DNA of 64,000 bases from Massospora cicadina (lineage: Eukaryota > Entomophthoromycota > Entomophthoromycetes > Entomophthorales > Entomophthoraceae): assembly GCA_022478985.1 (NCBI GenBank), contig JAKSZP010005259.1:248001-312000 (forward strand), read 5' to 3'. A program made the translations under genes and the position numbers. This document shows, in pieces, positions 45,448 to 58,043 of this stretch (its first letter is position 1; every line of letters begins with the position of its first letter). The notes below the pieces were generated by a model. It was not told the DNA's origin, made no database searches, and saw only the letters and a program-made list of their open reading frames with translations.

Positions 45448-46095
45448 GCCCCAATTGAACAGTTGGAAGTATCTGACTCAACTATGAAAGGCTTCTAAAG
45501 ATCTGTGTGTTCCAGAATTGGAGCTTTTAGGAAGTTCTCTTTATGACTTGAGAACTTTTTCTTCTGTAGAACTCCATTAAAATAGTATATTACCTGTTAA
45601 CCAAGTTAAGAGGGAAACAACAGATGAATTTTTTTTAGTAACATCCTAAAAAATTGACTGTTCATAAAATTTGTACTCCAGTTTGATCAATGGGAGCTTT
45701 ACAATCCTTGATAGACTTCAATTTGTCCAGCCATACTGTTAATTATCCTTTGGATATACATTTTACAGGAAGGTCACTATGGACTTATGGAACTTGCATT
45801 TTTAGGGTTTTAGCTTGAGTCCTACTCATGGATGAGCTTTAAGAGCCAAGATGATATTGTGTACATGTGCTTCTTGTATTTTAAAAGCACAAGGATGCCA
45901 TCCATATAGGCAACTCAGCAATGTCTATGCAGTCATTATAAGATGTGATAAATTAGATGTTTAAACACAGCTGTGGCGTTCTTTAGTCAAAAGGAACTTA
46001 AATTAATATTTATAAACACCCAGATGGCTTTTGAAAATGGTATACCTGTGATGCTTAGAATGTTCCATTATATGATGGAAAGCCTCAATCAGGTC
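45448..46095. other. Unassigned sequence between B2 and C
   Basis: A faint RT-like phrase on the plus strand (MMESLNQVFQ, 46080-46110) overlaps the border of element C. It is too degraded to call. Nothing else recognised. Confidence 0.3.
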
Positions 46096-46627
46096 TTTCA
46101 GGATGAGAGGATGCCATCCAAATGTCTGGATGAGTTCAAGGCAACTAAAGCCACCAGTGCAAGGATTTTATATCCTTTAAAAACTAACTATTAATTAAAA
46201 GTAATAGCTCCTTTAGTGGTGAAATATCCAAAAATTTTCTATATTAATAGCAACCAAAAATATTTGTGGAAAAGAATGTAATCCATTTTATTTGCTGCAA
46301 CCATATTTAGGGAAAATCAGGTATCAATCATTGGAAAATTGCCAGGCGCTTTCAGGCCAAGATCTATACTTACTCAATATTTGGGATTTTCTGTGGCATC
46401 TTGTTACTTGTTTGTAGTAGTAACATCTATTTGTCTGGATTAGGTTTAGACTCTGAGATAAGGAGCGTTTGATTCTTTATATCAAGGATGATCACCTGAT
46501 GGGGGTAATAATTGATTCTTTAGATTGGGCATGATATCTGATGGGGGTATAATTCAATCATTTGGATTGTGTTCAAATCCCACTTTCAGAAAAAATCAAA
46601 CTTTCAGTTCTTGATGAAATCACAACA
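46096..46627 (-). repeat. 3' LTR of element C
   Basis: Ends GAAATCACAACA. Contains an internal tandem duplication of about 46 bp (two GATGGGGGTA units near 46498 and 46540), present also in the other LTR. Confidence 0.8.
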
Positions 46628-47127
46628 ATGCCCCCTTCTAGAACTTAGCGTATGGGGTAATTGGATGTAAAAAATGACTATGTACTTGATTTAGCACCAT
46701 TCCCTGAGTGACCTCAACAATCAAGTGTTCAATTCCCCATTTATATATGACTTTATAGGGTCCTAACCGATTAGACCTAGCTTGTTGTCTCTTCCAACTG
46801 GTCAGTGATGGAAAAGGAAGAACAAATCACCCAGCTGGAAGGTATTCAGGGGTCATGTTTATCATTAAAATGACTTGTTTCTCCTGAGGTGGTAGCAGAC
46901 AAATTTTCTAAAACTAAAGCCTGAAGCTGAATGATTTTAATAGCAATAACTCACATAGCAGCTTCAGGGGCTTTGTAGAGGCTTGGTCTTACAGGGATTG
47001 CACTTTAGAGGGAAATTGGGGGTTCCTATCATACAAGGCTTGAAAATGGGACAATTTATAAATCCGATGATAACTAATTTGGCAGGCTAGAATTGCAATG
47101 GGTAAGTACTGTTGGCATTTTAGAGGG

Positions 47128-47589
47128 TCAGTCAAGGCCATTTTCCATAGAGTTGAGTTTAGTTGATTTTACTTGTTCTACCATCCTATTGGTTTCAGGA
47201 TGATGAGGGGTGGAAAACACTCTAGTAGACCCCATTATTTTTTTTAAAACTTTTACCAGAAATGACCAAAAATTCAGTCCTTTATCAGAGAGGATTATGT
47301 TAGGATACCCATGTTGGGTGACGCTATAAGTATATAAAAATGAAGTGGTAGCTTTTGCCAAAGCTGAGGCAAGGGATAAGGCTTCAATTTACCTTACTTA
47401 ATGATTGACAGCTAATATGAGGAATTGATGGCCATTGGATTCTCGAGGTAGAGGGCCCACAACATTAATACTTCCCATATGAAATGATTCACAGGGAGAA
47501 ACCACTGGATGTTGGGGTTTGGGAGTAGGGCTAGCCTGATTTTTGCATAACATAAAAGACTTCAATACATTATGGATTGAGGGGAGCAT
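47128..47589 (-). pseudogene. Integrase core of element C
   Basis: The 47398-47589 frame has PHPVV-type linker and SINVVGPLPRESNGHQFLIL, the first-D region with the aspartate apparently lost. The 47128-47361 frame has LSDKGLNFWS and HPETNRMVEQVKST, the second D and the E. Confidence 0.7.
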
Positions 47590-47899
47590 CTTCCCAATAG
47601 CATTGGGTTTAAGCCATTAATAGGCTTTCTGAATTCCTCCATGGGTGACTTTCAGATGTCTTTCTAAAATAACAACTGTTCACACAGAGGGTTGGGCATA
47701 GGGTAACTATTAAGCTGATATTAGTTTTCTAGAGGGCACCATCCTGGTTTTAAGTGTTTGCTGACCTTTTCTCCAACTCATTTTGCCTTTGAGGGACTCA
47801 GTTTTTACATATGAGGTTGGTCTATAAGATAATATATTTGATCATTAGGTTCAGTTAGGGTTAGTATAAGTAACCAGGATAAACAATCTGCATTTTATG

Positions 47900-49120
47900 A
47901 ATAAGTCCTGAATTATGGACAATAGTGAAAGCAGAATTTTGGAGTTTTAGAGCCCATTGGCAAATGTACAATAGTATCTTTCATCTTTTAAAACCATCAC
48001 AACAAGGTGCGATCAGTAATTGTATTGAAGTGGGCCCCATATAATTGAGTTGAAAGTGTTTATGGCCGTTAAAACCACCAGACACTGTTTTTTTATTACA
48101 CTATAGTTGAGTTCATCCCAGGATAAGTTATACTATATTATGCAATGATTTGTCCACTAAATTTTTTATTTTGTTGGGTAGTATAGCTCCTATAGCAATA
48201 TCACTAGCGTGGTAAAAAATAAAAATGGTTTGTCAAAGTTGGGGTGTATAAGAGCAGGAGAATGTGTCATAGTTAAATAGTAGATTGAATGCTTTTTCTT
48301 CTCCTCTTTCCACTAAAAAAGGAGCTCCCTTATTCACCAAATAAGGGCTCATATTTATCTGCAAAATGAGGAATGAATGGCGATAATATCTAGACATTAT
48401 AAAAACTTGCACACCTTGAAGGGATTGAGGCAGTTACAATTTGGAGATTGATGTAACTTTGTCGTTCATTGGGGATATTCCTTATTGACTTATCATATGT
48501 CCTAGGAATTCCATTTTGTTTTGGAAGAAGTAACTTTTAGAGGGTTTAGTAATAATGAAGTTTGCCATAATTGCTGGAAGACCTTCCTAAGGTGCTAGGT
48601 GGGCAGTGAAAGTCTTTGATAAGATGATGTTGGAGATAGACTAACACACAGAATCATTCTAAATCCCCCAATAACCCATCCATCACTCTTTGGAAAGTAG
48701 CAGGGGTATTGCATAGCCTCTGTGGCATCCGTGTAGGTTTGAACAGCCCTTTTCTAGAGATGAGGGCACATTTTCATGGTCCTCAGGGGATAGGTCAGCC
48801 TGCCAGTACCTGATGGCAAGATCTATCGCCAAAAATATTTACAACCTAGACATTAAGCATAAAGAGATTCAGTTATATGATGCAGAGGGATAATTATCTT
48901 TTCAAGTAATGGAACTATATGGTGATAGTACATGACAATTCAATGTCCTCCATCTTTTTTGAATTAATAGCAGAGGGGAAGCCCAAGGGCTTTTAGAGGG
49001 CACTAGTAGGCCAGCCTCTCATAGTTGTTTTAACTCAAGAGCTAGTTGAGTCCCTCTACTTTAGATTTCTGGTAATCTCAAGCTCTAAAAAGGGGATAAT
49101 CATTAGTTCCGCTTAATGAT
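47900..49120 (-). pseudogene. RT and RNase H remnants of element C
   Basis: Near 48690 the minus strand reads CNTPATFQRVMDGLL, the NAPATFQ motif of gypsy RT. The following LVYLDD position reads LVYLQHH (48617-48645), so both catalytic aspartates are lost. RNase H and thumb fragments follow to about 47900. Confidence 0.6.
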
Positions 49121-50429
49121 TTACTCCAGAAATTTCATTATAACTGCCAGGTCCTCTGTAGATGTCTTCTTATTCTTTTACTAAACCTTCTACATCTTGC
49201 GTTGGTCAGGGGTGAGGGTGTCCCCAATTTTACTCTCAACTAGAGAAATGCTATTTGGGGATTAATCCATAATTCTTGTAGAATGCTAAAACTACTTACA
49301 TCAGTGATATTTTAAATAGGACAGAGTTTAAAAAAGTTTGACTGAATGCCAAGAAACTTGAAGAGCCTGACTGGTTAAATTTCCCAGTAAATTGGAGATG
49401 GATTTTAGTATGCAGGGTCCAAGATCCTAGGCAGGGCAGGGCTTTTTTGATAAAAAGAATAGGGTGTACATACAACTCTATAACATGAGTATGACATGTG
49501 AATTTTCACTTGTGAGTATCCCTCTACTTAAAAACCAGGAGGTATACTAAAGGATTGGGGGCATAGAGGGGTATTCCATTCTTAGAAGCCACTACATCAG
49601 GAGGAAACTTTGTTTTAAGACCCAAGACTTGATACTCTATCCAACAAATAGAGGTGGGATACTCAATGAGGCAGGTATGCTTATCTGGGGCCCCTTAGTT
49701 TTGGTCTGCAAGTTTAAATACTAGTGGTATTTGAATCCAGGAGAGAAAAATTGTTGCTTATGGTTAATTATACAGCTGCATTCTCAAATTAGTTGGAATC
49801 TAATAAGTGATTCATAAATATTATTTATAAGGTGATAGCAGGGCAGTAATTAAAAGCTTCCCAAAAATTAGGGTGGGGTAGAATATGCTCCAATTACTTT
49901 AGTGGGCGAGCTTTCGCTGCTTCATATCAAGCCTCATAGATTAAGTCAGGAACCACTTTATTTTTTTATAAGTCAGGAGGATGTAATATTAATAAGGGAT
50001 ATGGTATCAAATATATAGACAAAATTTTAACTTTATGGACCACTACTTCCACCCATATAACCTTGGATTTAAACTGGAATTAAAAGCTAGGAAACAGTCA
50101 GTAGATACTAGCAGCAAGGTTAGTGGAATTTTTAGTCTAGGCCAAACTCAAGGGCTATCAACTTCTTTAAAGATTTTTATAATTAAAGCCTGGATATCAC
50201 TAGTGGAAATGACGGTAAGAATCCGTTTTGGCAATTGACCAACATAAGAGTAAGAAAGCTTAAGGTCTTTATTGTCTTGAATAGATGTGGGTATGTTGAC
50301 TTTGGGTGGAACGGGTAATATGAAGAAACTGGAAGTACTAATCATAGAACTGTATGTTTTTGTGGCACTCAGGTTTTGTCAACAGAGGGAGCCTCTTGCC
50401 CTAAGATGACTGACCTTTTGTTGCATTAT

Positions 50430-52460
50430 TATGGCAGAGTTAGTGACAGTTGTCCGCAGTATGATTGGAAATCTTGCAATAAGTGCAGTACAGGTCAGTG
50501 ACAAAGGATTTGGGAGGCGTTACCGCAAAGAACTTGGTGCTCAGGATTGGGGTTAGGACAATGAGACTAAAAAAGTTTAAAAAGAATGAGAGGAATGTCC
50601 AGAAGGGCTTCCTTAATATGCAGGAGGGACGTTAAGTTGAGCTTCACCGCCTTGAGGTAGAGCTTAATAAGGGCGTGAGCTTAAATGATGATAAGGAAGC
50701 GGTAATAGCTCCATCCAAGGTAAGACAATTTCTCATACTTAAGGTTTTGGAGTTGAGTTAAAACATGTTGTGAAATTAGTAATAAATCCTTTGAATTTAG
50801 GCTGATTCCAAAATACATCTGTTTTTGGTTGGTGATAGTTAATTCACTCCTAAATTTCTAGAGAAGAGTAGCATTTTGAATCGTTCCAAATGTGACAGTC
50901 CATTAAATGGGGTAACATTATATCCTGTGCTACTCAGATGAGGCAGTTGGTTAGGTATTTAGCCATTGGTAGTTAGTAGAATCCTCTGGTGCATTTTCAT
51001 AGCAGTACAAAAAAAGAGAAAATACTTCCATCACCTGTGACATACTTGTACTTGAAGAAGGGATCAAACGAGTACCTGGAGAGGTTGGTGAATGGACGAC
51101 ATGAACAGACACCAAAGGTGTGCTTTCAGATAAGGAGGAAGCAGTATTCTGGAAATACTCTTAGAGGATGGTGGGCGTCCACTTGAATACACAGATGGTT
51201 TGTCTTCAACTATTAATTCAACTCAGTCATATGTGGCATGAAGGGCCAAATTGGTGGTGAAGAGCTGGGCGATTGTTTTCTTTTGTTTTTAAACTGGCAG
51301 TTTTTCCTGAAGCTCATGATGTGCTGTTAATGGCAACAATTAGCTCTTAGAACCCATTTACTGAGGAACATAGGGAAGTCAAAGTTTCGTGTCAATCATG
51401 GTGGGCTTCTAAGGAACCTGTGGAATGGAAAGGCACCTCATCATGAGTGAGTTCCATCCTTGAGCCACGCGTCCTAGCTGGACATCAAGAAGTTTGTTTT
51501 CCTAAAGCATTGAGTTAAGCCTACCCTTAGGGATATCCAATCTAGTACTAATCCTGGGAGGCCCAGGAGGCCCAGGGGGCCAGGTTGGCCAAATGTTTTA
51601 TCACAATCAGATGTTCATGGTACTCCAGGTGGTCTGTGGGCCCCAGGTAGTCCAGGGCTTCCAGGAGGACTAACCTCACCTGACATTCTTAGCAGTATAA
51701 AGAATGAGCGTTGTCCTGGGTATGCAGATTCTTGTAAAATTAAATACTCAAGATAACTGGAGAAAAATTTCCATAAAGGCTCTCAATTTGTCAATCTTGG
51801 TTTGTACTCCTGTTGTATTGACCCCCAATTTGGTTGTATATGACAATTTTTAAATTTTTTGAAATAATTTGATAGTTTCCAAATAGATGAATATCATTAT
51901 TCCTTTGTCAAGACGTGTTAACAAAGCATGCATCTCATTGATGAGTTGCCAATTTTAAAATGGTGCTTTGGTTCTCACCGCTGAGGATGGAGGCAGACTG
52001 GTAAAGTTGGAGGAGCTGCGAATGCAAGGTTTCTTCCAGATGTAGATGCTGAAGTAGTTCCTGGTGGTTGAACCTGACTATTTGTAACAGGTGATACAGG
52101 GTGGGATGAATATGTTGGTGCAAGTAGAGCTAAACGTACTACCCAACATGGTCACCATCAAGCGTTAAGCTAGTGGTCAAGGCCATCATAGGGCCCAGTA
52201 CCATTAGTGCTCATCTACTATTTCTCATCTTTCTGGGATAAAGGCTTCAGTAAAAAGGAGTTGGAGGGCTTTTGTGAAATCCAAGATTTGTAGTTGGTAC
52301 TGCTCCACAGTAGGGTGGGGAGGTCCACCTCCATAGACGTTGGTAATAAAAGGTTGCAAGTTGATGCAGGTTCTCCTACATGCACGTTGACCGCCCATTC
52401 ACTGAGAAGGGTGGAATCACGGTAGAACAAGGCATTTGACGCTAATTTGTTATCGCTCAT
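50430..52460 (-). pseudogene. gag: gag of element C (broken)
   Basis: An 80-codon frame opens at 52460 (MSDNKLASNALFYRDSTLL), the likely gag start. A Gly-X-Y tract follows at 51543-51665. The nucleocapsid end has a CCHC knuckle, CTYCKISNHTADNC, near 50450-50495. The intervening frames are heavily interrupted. Confidence 0.65.
51543..51665 (-). other. Collagen-like Gly-X-Y tract in element C gag
   Basis: Minus-strand frame: GSP GLP GAH RPP GVP, a stop, eight changed residues, then GQP GPL GLL GLP GLV, all in one register. The run of glycine every third residue is the collagen triple-helix pattern. It lies between the gag start and the knuckle. Confidence 0.6.
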
Positions 52461-52493
52461 TGCAAATGATGAGTTTGTCAGGGACTCAGGGTG

Positions 52494-52511
52494 ACTTGGC
52501 AGGTTTCACCA
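52494..52511 (-). promoter_or_regulatory. tRNA primer binding site of element C
   Basis: Minus strand TGGTGAAACCTGCCAAGT, six bases inside the 5' LTR. Different from the site in A and D, so another primer tRNA. Confidence 0.6.
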
Positions 52512-52517
52512 AATTTT

Positions 52518-53048
52518 TGTCAGGATGTGGGAGATGAAATTCAATTTTCAGGATGAGTTCAGGGCAACTGAAGCCACCAGCACAAAGATTTTTATATCCT
52601 TCTAAAACCCACTAACAATTATGGGTAAAAGCTCCTTAATTGGTGAAATATCCTTGAAATTTGCTATATTAGTAGCAACCAAAACTATCTGTGGAAAACA
52701 ATATAATCCAGTTTATTTGCTGCAACAATATTTAAGGAAAATCAGGTATCAATCATTGGAAAAATTGCCAGGCGCTTTCAGGCCAAAATCTATACTGATT
52801 TAATAACTGATTTTCTGTGGCATCTTGTTACTTGTTTGTAGTAGTAACACTTATTTGTCTAGTTCAGGTTTGGACTCTGACATCAGGAGCGTTTAATTTT
52901 TTATTAAGGATGATCCCCTGATGGGGTAATAATTGACTCTTTAGATTGGGCATGATACCTGGTGGGGGTATAATTAAATCCTTTAATTTGGTTTAAATTC
53001 CACTGTAAGAAAAAGATCAAACTTTCAGTTCAGTCTGGAACACTGACA
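52518..53048 (-). repeat. 5' LTR of element C
   Basis: Starts TGTCAGGATG and ends GAACACTGACA. Matches the left LTR, for example GAAAATCAGGTATCAATCAT and TTCTGTGGCATCTTGTTACT. Confidence 0.8.
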
Positions 53049-53091
53049 AGGTTTAACTTATTTAAACAGGTACTTCTTAACAGACAACCAA

Positions 53092-54363
53092 TGCGCCAAG
53101 GAAAGACTTAGCTTCCATTGAGGGTACTACAATACCAATGACAGCATCTAGTTTTCATGGCATCTCCGTTTAGATAACTTTTTGGATATGATCTTCAGGG
53201 AGATAGATGTGAGAAATATTGATCAATGCACATCATCCCCATCATGGCCTCCAGGCTAAGCGCTGGCCCTTTTTGACCACTCTTCATGCACTGAAGGCTG
53301 AATAGTTGGAATGGGTGGAGTAAGATGTTCCTTCCATCCCTTATTTATTTTAGGGACAAATCCCCAATTCATTTGGACGTGCGCTTGATACAAGAAAGCA
53401 ACAATAGTCTCTTTGGTCTGATCTCATAAGCTCTTCCCATAGATGCATCTGCCAGATTATCATTTCCATTTTCTTCATAATTATGGCGGATTGAATAAAA
53501 TGATTGGTCATTCAACTTGGGCTGATAATCCAAATATACCTTTCCATGGTCAAATGGAGTGTGTGACACTCCTAGAGGACGATATATGAGATTTTCTTTG
53601 CTGAGGGAGGATGATAATGTAATCAGAAAGATGGCCACAACCATCACTGAAACTAATGAGCGTGGCCCTCCATTTGTTGAGGTGGTTCCTTCAGGGAGGC
53701 CATAAACTTTAAAAGATTTACAATTTTAAGAGGTTTCTTGGGAGGAATTAACTATTTATTAAGGATATAACGAAATAACCAAGCACTCTACCATTGGCAG
53801 AGCGCTTAGTTTTTTATAACTTTAGGGAATTGAGGGGCTGGAATTGGAGAAGATTTCTGATGACAGGACGCGTGAGCCTTCTCCAAGGCGCTTGGACTTT
53901 TGCACCATATCATGGGTTGCACATTGTGGGTGGCCCCATTTGCAGTTTGAGCTGGTAAACTTCTCTCATTCATCAGGGTTTCAGCATCCTTGCTTCATTC
54001 ACAATATTTATCTTAGATTTTTAATAATCCACAGGTTCTCTGTCAGATTGACCTTAATATTTGCACCCTTGTTAGAGATTAAGTTTTGATCCACTATCTT
54101 GCGCTCAAATTTTATTTCAGATTCTCTCAATTTTCTTAGCATAAATTTCTTCCAATTTAATTTTTTTGGCATAATCAATCTTTGACTTCTTTTGAGTAAT
54201 TGTAAAATTTGATATTAGGAAAAGCGGATATTTAACGTTTGTCAAGGGAATGACCTAGATACACTATCTTTTTAGCAGAAATTCTTGAGGCTCCTTCCAC
54301 TTCCTCAACTGAAAGGGGTGTATCATCCAGTCTAATTTAATGGCTGTGGCAAGGGCCCTTACA
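53092..54363 (-). repeat. 3' LTR of B1
   Basis: Ends GGGCCCTTACA and is followed on the minus strand by a purine tract TTTTAGGAAAGGGTAA. Shares AAGCACTCTACCATTG and GGATTGAATAAAATGATTGG with the other LTR. Confidence 0.8.
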
Positions 54364-54939
54364 TTACCCTTTCCTAAAAGGACAGGGTCTACCCCTCCTT
54401 ACAGAGCAAACACTAGAGCGTAAATTTTGTTTAGTATTGGAAGTTTGATGGCTGCGATGGTTGGGGGTTTATTAGCAGGTGGTTCCAGGGCGTTGGGGGC
54501 TATAAGTGTGGAAGTTCTTGATTAAATCGTGGAAGTTTATAAAAACCTCACTCAGAACCTAACTGTTATTATAGGAGGGGTACCCTTTCCATACCACCAG
54601 ATATTAGATTCACTGCTTGATCCTCCTTGAACTCAGAATTTCCTCTACCTTAAATTACAGGGCTCCCTCAATCAGTATGGTTCTATTTTCACTGGCTTCT
54701 CACCTTTGAAGGGGGACAATCAAAAAGTGTGAAATGACTTGTGAATTTCCCAATTAGGCGGTATCTCCATGATAAAGGATCTGTTATTAAAAACCTTGAT
54801 GATGGGATGAACCCGCCCTTTCACAGGCCAGTTTATGACATGGCACTTTGAGGTTGAGGTTCTTCATGTCCACCATCACCAAATCGCTTTTTTGTATCTT
54901 GGAGCTGCTCTTCATTTCCAATCCATAAATCGCTTGGCA

Positions 54940-55447
54940 TTCTAGGAAGATTTAGTCACCTGCCTCTGCACTTGTTGATATATTTTCTGGAGGTGTGTCA
55001 TAAAATCGTCTGCTACAGGGATCTTTTTGCATATCTGAGGCCCAATTGTGAAGGCGAGGTTATACCTCAAGTTGGTGTACAACGTCAATATCCCTGTAGA
55101 GGCATGTAATGAGTCATTATACAACTGGGTAGGGACAGGTCGCCTGCTCAGGTGCCCTTAGCAGCAGTGGCATAACTACAGATATGTATGAGCAACTGAA
55201 TGATTTTGATCCATTTGTCCAACTGAATGGGGGTGACACGCTGACAATTGACATGGTTTAATGTGTAGCATTTTGTGAAGGGCATCCCAGAAATTTGAGG
55301 AGCCTGCAGCCCTCTATCGCTTATTTCTTCGTGCAGTACCTCAAACATAGCGAAGACAAGGGTTACAAATAAATGGGTCATGTCATCCGCCATGGTTGTT
55401 GTCAAACATGTTATAAACAGGCTGTATTTTGTGAATATGTCCACTTC
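54940..55447 (-). pseudogene. Integrase core of B1
   Basis: The 55148-55453 frame reads VDIFTKYSLFITCLTTTMAD and EEISDRGLQ (second aspartate). The first-aspartate segment (VDFIIGLPTSKRYDAI) lies on the far side of the E solo LTR at 56304-56390 and is contiguous with this core if the LTR is ignored. Confidence 0.75.
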
Positions 55448-56303
55448 TGTCATGGTTAGAAAATGACATCATAATTGGGACCAATGTGAAAGACAAAGCA
55501 GCATATTGGGAGGCCAAGAAGGTGAAGTTGGAAGGCCTCCCATACCTCAAGCATACCATAGATCAACGCTGGGTCAAGGCAAAGTATGCCCAAGTTGGTC
55601 CTAAGGATGCAAGAGAAGTTTGGCCCTGTATAACAGCAGGGGCGGTAAAATGAACTACTTTTCAGTGAATGAAAATAAATCACTTTGGTTTCTAGTTGAA
55701 TGTGGACTCAAAGCCCGTTCAGTTTTTGAAAATTTCAGCTCAGATCATCTTTTACAATCAATTACCCAAGTCCAGTTGATTACCCAGTATAGTGTATTGC
55801 CCAATGGAAGCGTGCACCTATTGGTGCGCCTTGGCTTAGACCCACTTCTTTTAATTAATTGTTTTTCTAAAATTCCTTAAATATCTCATGGTGAGACCAA
55901 TCTCTCCCGTTAGTTGACTTCCCTTACAATAAAACCCCCTAATTTAGTACACCGTTTTCTATTTATGTTATCTTATATAATCCTGTGCGCAGACCTCTTC
56001 AAGGAGGTCTCATGCAACGTTAACCACTTAATTTTAACAACACTAAATATATCCACCCGTGCACCATTGGACCACCCAGGTTCCCTCCAACCTAGGGCGA
56101 CTATCCCTTACAACTCCATGCACTGCGTTTCTCCCCTTTATTCTACCTTTCACGATAACCATATTTGTCCTGAGTTATTATAGTTTAAGCACACTCTGCT
56201 GGGCTCTAGTAACTTTTGTATTAACGACTAGTTCCCTGGCGTTGGCCCTGTGCACCATGCACTACATGCTGAGAATGGGAGAGTTATAGACACTCTCCTT
56301 ACA
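55448..56303. repeat. Solo LTR of family E inside B1
   Basis: Starts TGTCATGG, ends CTCTCCTTACA, flanked by ACTTC (55443-55447) and ACTAC (56304-56308), four of five identical. Splits the integrase core at a different site than the copy in B2. Open frames in it (55456-55683, 55914-56289) lack recognisable domains. Confidence 0.85.
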
Positions 56304-56999
56304 ACTACCAACATTATTGCGTCATACCTCTTGGAGGTGGGCAGGCCAATGATAAAGTCTACCAAAACTAACGTTCAAGTTCTTTCTGCCTGTTACAATA
56401 GATTTAACATCCAGTTTTGTCTTGTTCTGTCAGATTTGGATTGCGCGCAAGTCAGGCAGCATTCTTTCTAGGTGGGAACATCCTTAATCAATCCGTTCCA
56501 GCCATATGCTATCTTTATCAGGTTGATTGCTTATTTGCCTCCATGGAGCGCCATTGATAGCAGATATTGATGTTCCTTTATGATTTATGAGCGTAAAAAT
56601 TTGGGCACAATATGCAATTGCAGAAGTAAATCACCCTATTCTTTTTTTAGTACCAACAGATGGGCTTTTCACCGCATGCATCTTGTCCTTTAGGGCCTGT
56701 ACTTCAGGGGTTCCCAATTGGGCATCCCATATGGAGTCCAGGAGGGAGCCTTTGGTGTTAGTTGTTGGGCTTGTTTAAGGAGTGACCTGTTGAGAGAGGC
56801 CTTTAGGGTTAGCGGTGGGTTTGGCTATGGGCTTGAGGGGTTTGGTTTTGGCAGTTGCGGGGGCTGTGATTAGAGCAATGATTACCAACTCCAATGGTGG
56901 TTATGTCAAGACTTTTCTTGTGGAATTATCATTACTAACTTGATTCCCTCCATAGGATCAGATCCAGAAGGTAGGAACTGGCTCAGTACATTTGGTAAT

Positions 57000-57470
57000 A
57001 TGTGTGTTGGCCTCTTAAGAAACTCATGTTTAAAATCAAAGTTAAGGAGTTAGCGGTGAAATCTGGTTTTCCAGTGTGCTAAATTCTGCAGTTGAAATTA
57101 TTATATGAGGGACTTGAGGTCCATCCATACATCACTGTGTTCTTTGCTCACCGTACCAAATATTGCCAGTGAACCATTACCCACACTATGGCGGCCAATT
57201 TTTTGTCATATATCACCCACAAGCGTTCAGTTCTAGTGAATTCGCTGGAGAAGTATAATACTGGGTGTTTGCGGCCATCATGTTCCTGTAGCCGTATGCC
57301 CCACAGCTGTGCCTGAGGCATCACATGCTACAATTGACAGTTTGTCTTTATCATCATGCTGCAAGACTGGCGCTGAGGTAAAAACCTCTTTAATATCCTC
57401 AAACGCCCAATGACATTCCTATGACCAAAAATAACAGTGCATTTTTGCCCAATTAGGGGATGGAGGGAAT
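57000..57470 (-). pseudogene. RT tail and RNase H of B1
   Basis: Minus-strand fragments: CHWAFEDIKEVFTSAPVLQH, then ACDASGTAVG and LWVIYDKELAAIVW, the usual order across the RT-RNase H border of gypsy elements. Frames change several times. Confidence 0.7.
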
Positions 57471-57479
57471 CTGCTAGTT

Positions 57480-57930
57480 AGTGGAAAGCCTTTATTTGGT
57501 CATCTAAACTCGCAGATAAGCCTCGCCATTGGAATAGTTGAAATATGAGTTGTGGCCTCAATACCAGAGTGGCCACCATAGATGAAACAATTGCAAAAAG
57601 TGAGGGAGGTGCCTCTCCTAGGTGCGAGCTCTGGTACAACAGGGTGCAGACCCATACTTTAGCTTCGCCCTCCCAGGCGTCCATTAATGACAAGTATAGC
57701 TGATCTTATGAAGAATCCATGGTTCTATTCGAGTTGGCCCACAATTTGAGTTCTGCCAGAACTCTCAGCACCTGGAAAGCCACTTCATCTGAAGGGTAAG
57801 AAGTGGGACTTATCACCATTACGTTGCACACTTGAGCACTTGAGTAGGGTGACTATTTTCACTTTGAATGAGAAGTACTTTCTTAATGGCTCTAAACAAT
57901 GCTACCCATGACTGACATGTCAGGAGAGCG
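57480..57930 (-). pseudogene. gag fragment of B1
   Basis: The 57478-57693 frame opens MSLMDAWEGEAKVWVCTLLY, a capsid-like segment; upstream frames to about 57930 are degraded. It is fused to the RT/RNase H border at about 57480. Confidence 0.45.
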
Positions 57931-58043
57931 CGCATGAGACATTATAAAGCTTTTTTTAGCTGTTGAAAAGCCAAGATTCAACAAATCTTGGGCAATGACA
58001 TAACAATGTCATTAATTGACTGGGTTTAAAGTCAGACTACTGA

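Larger units (their letters stand above)
46096..53048 (-). mobile_element. Full-length decayed gypsy element C
   Basis: LTRs of about 0.53 kb (46096-46627 and 52518-53048) enclose 5.9 kb read on the minus strand: primer site at 52494-52511, gag with a collagen-like tract and CCHC knuckle, protease region, RT, RNase H and integrase, then a polypurine tract. Flanks AGGTC (46091-46095) and AGGTT (53049-53053) match at four of five bases. Stops and frameshifts are dense; the RT active site is destroyed. Confidence 0.85.

Noticed and set aside
45973..46194. RT-like fragment on the plus strand
   Set aside because: Only a weak LNQVF phrase at the end and the frame runs into the element C LTR; too little to support.
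55450..55620. Open plus-strand frame in the family E LTR that looks partly conserved with 41890-42040
   Set aside because: Both regions are copies of the same LTR, the frame is broken in one, and neither strand shows a known domain.
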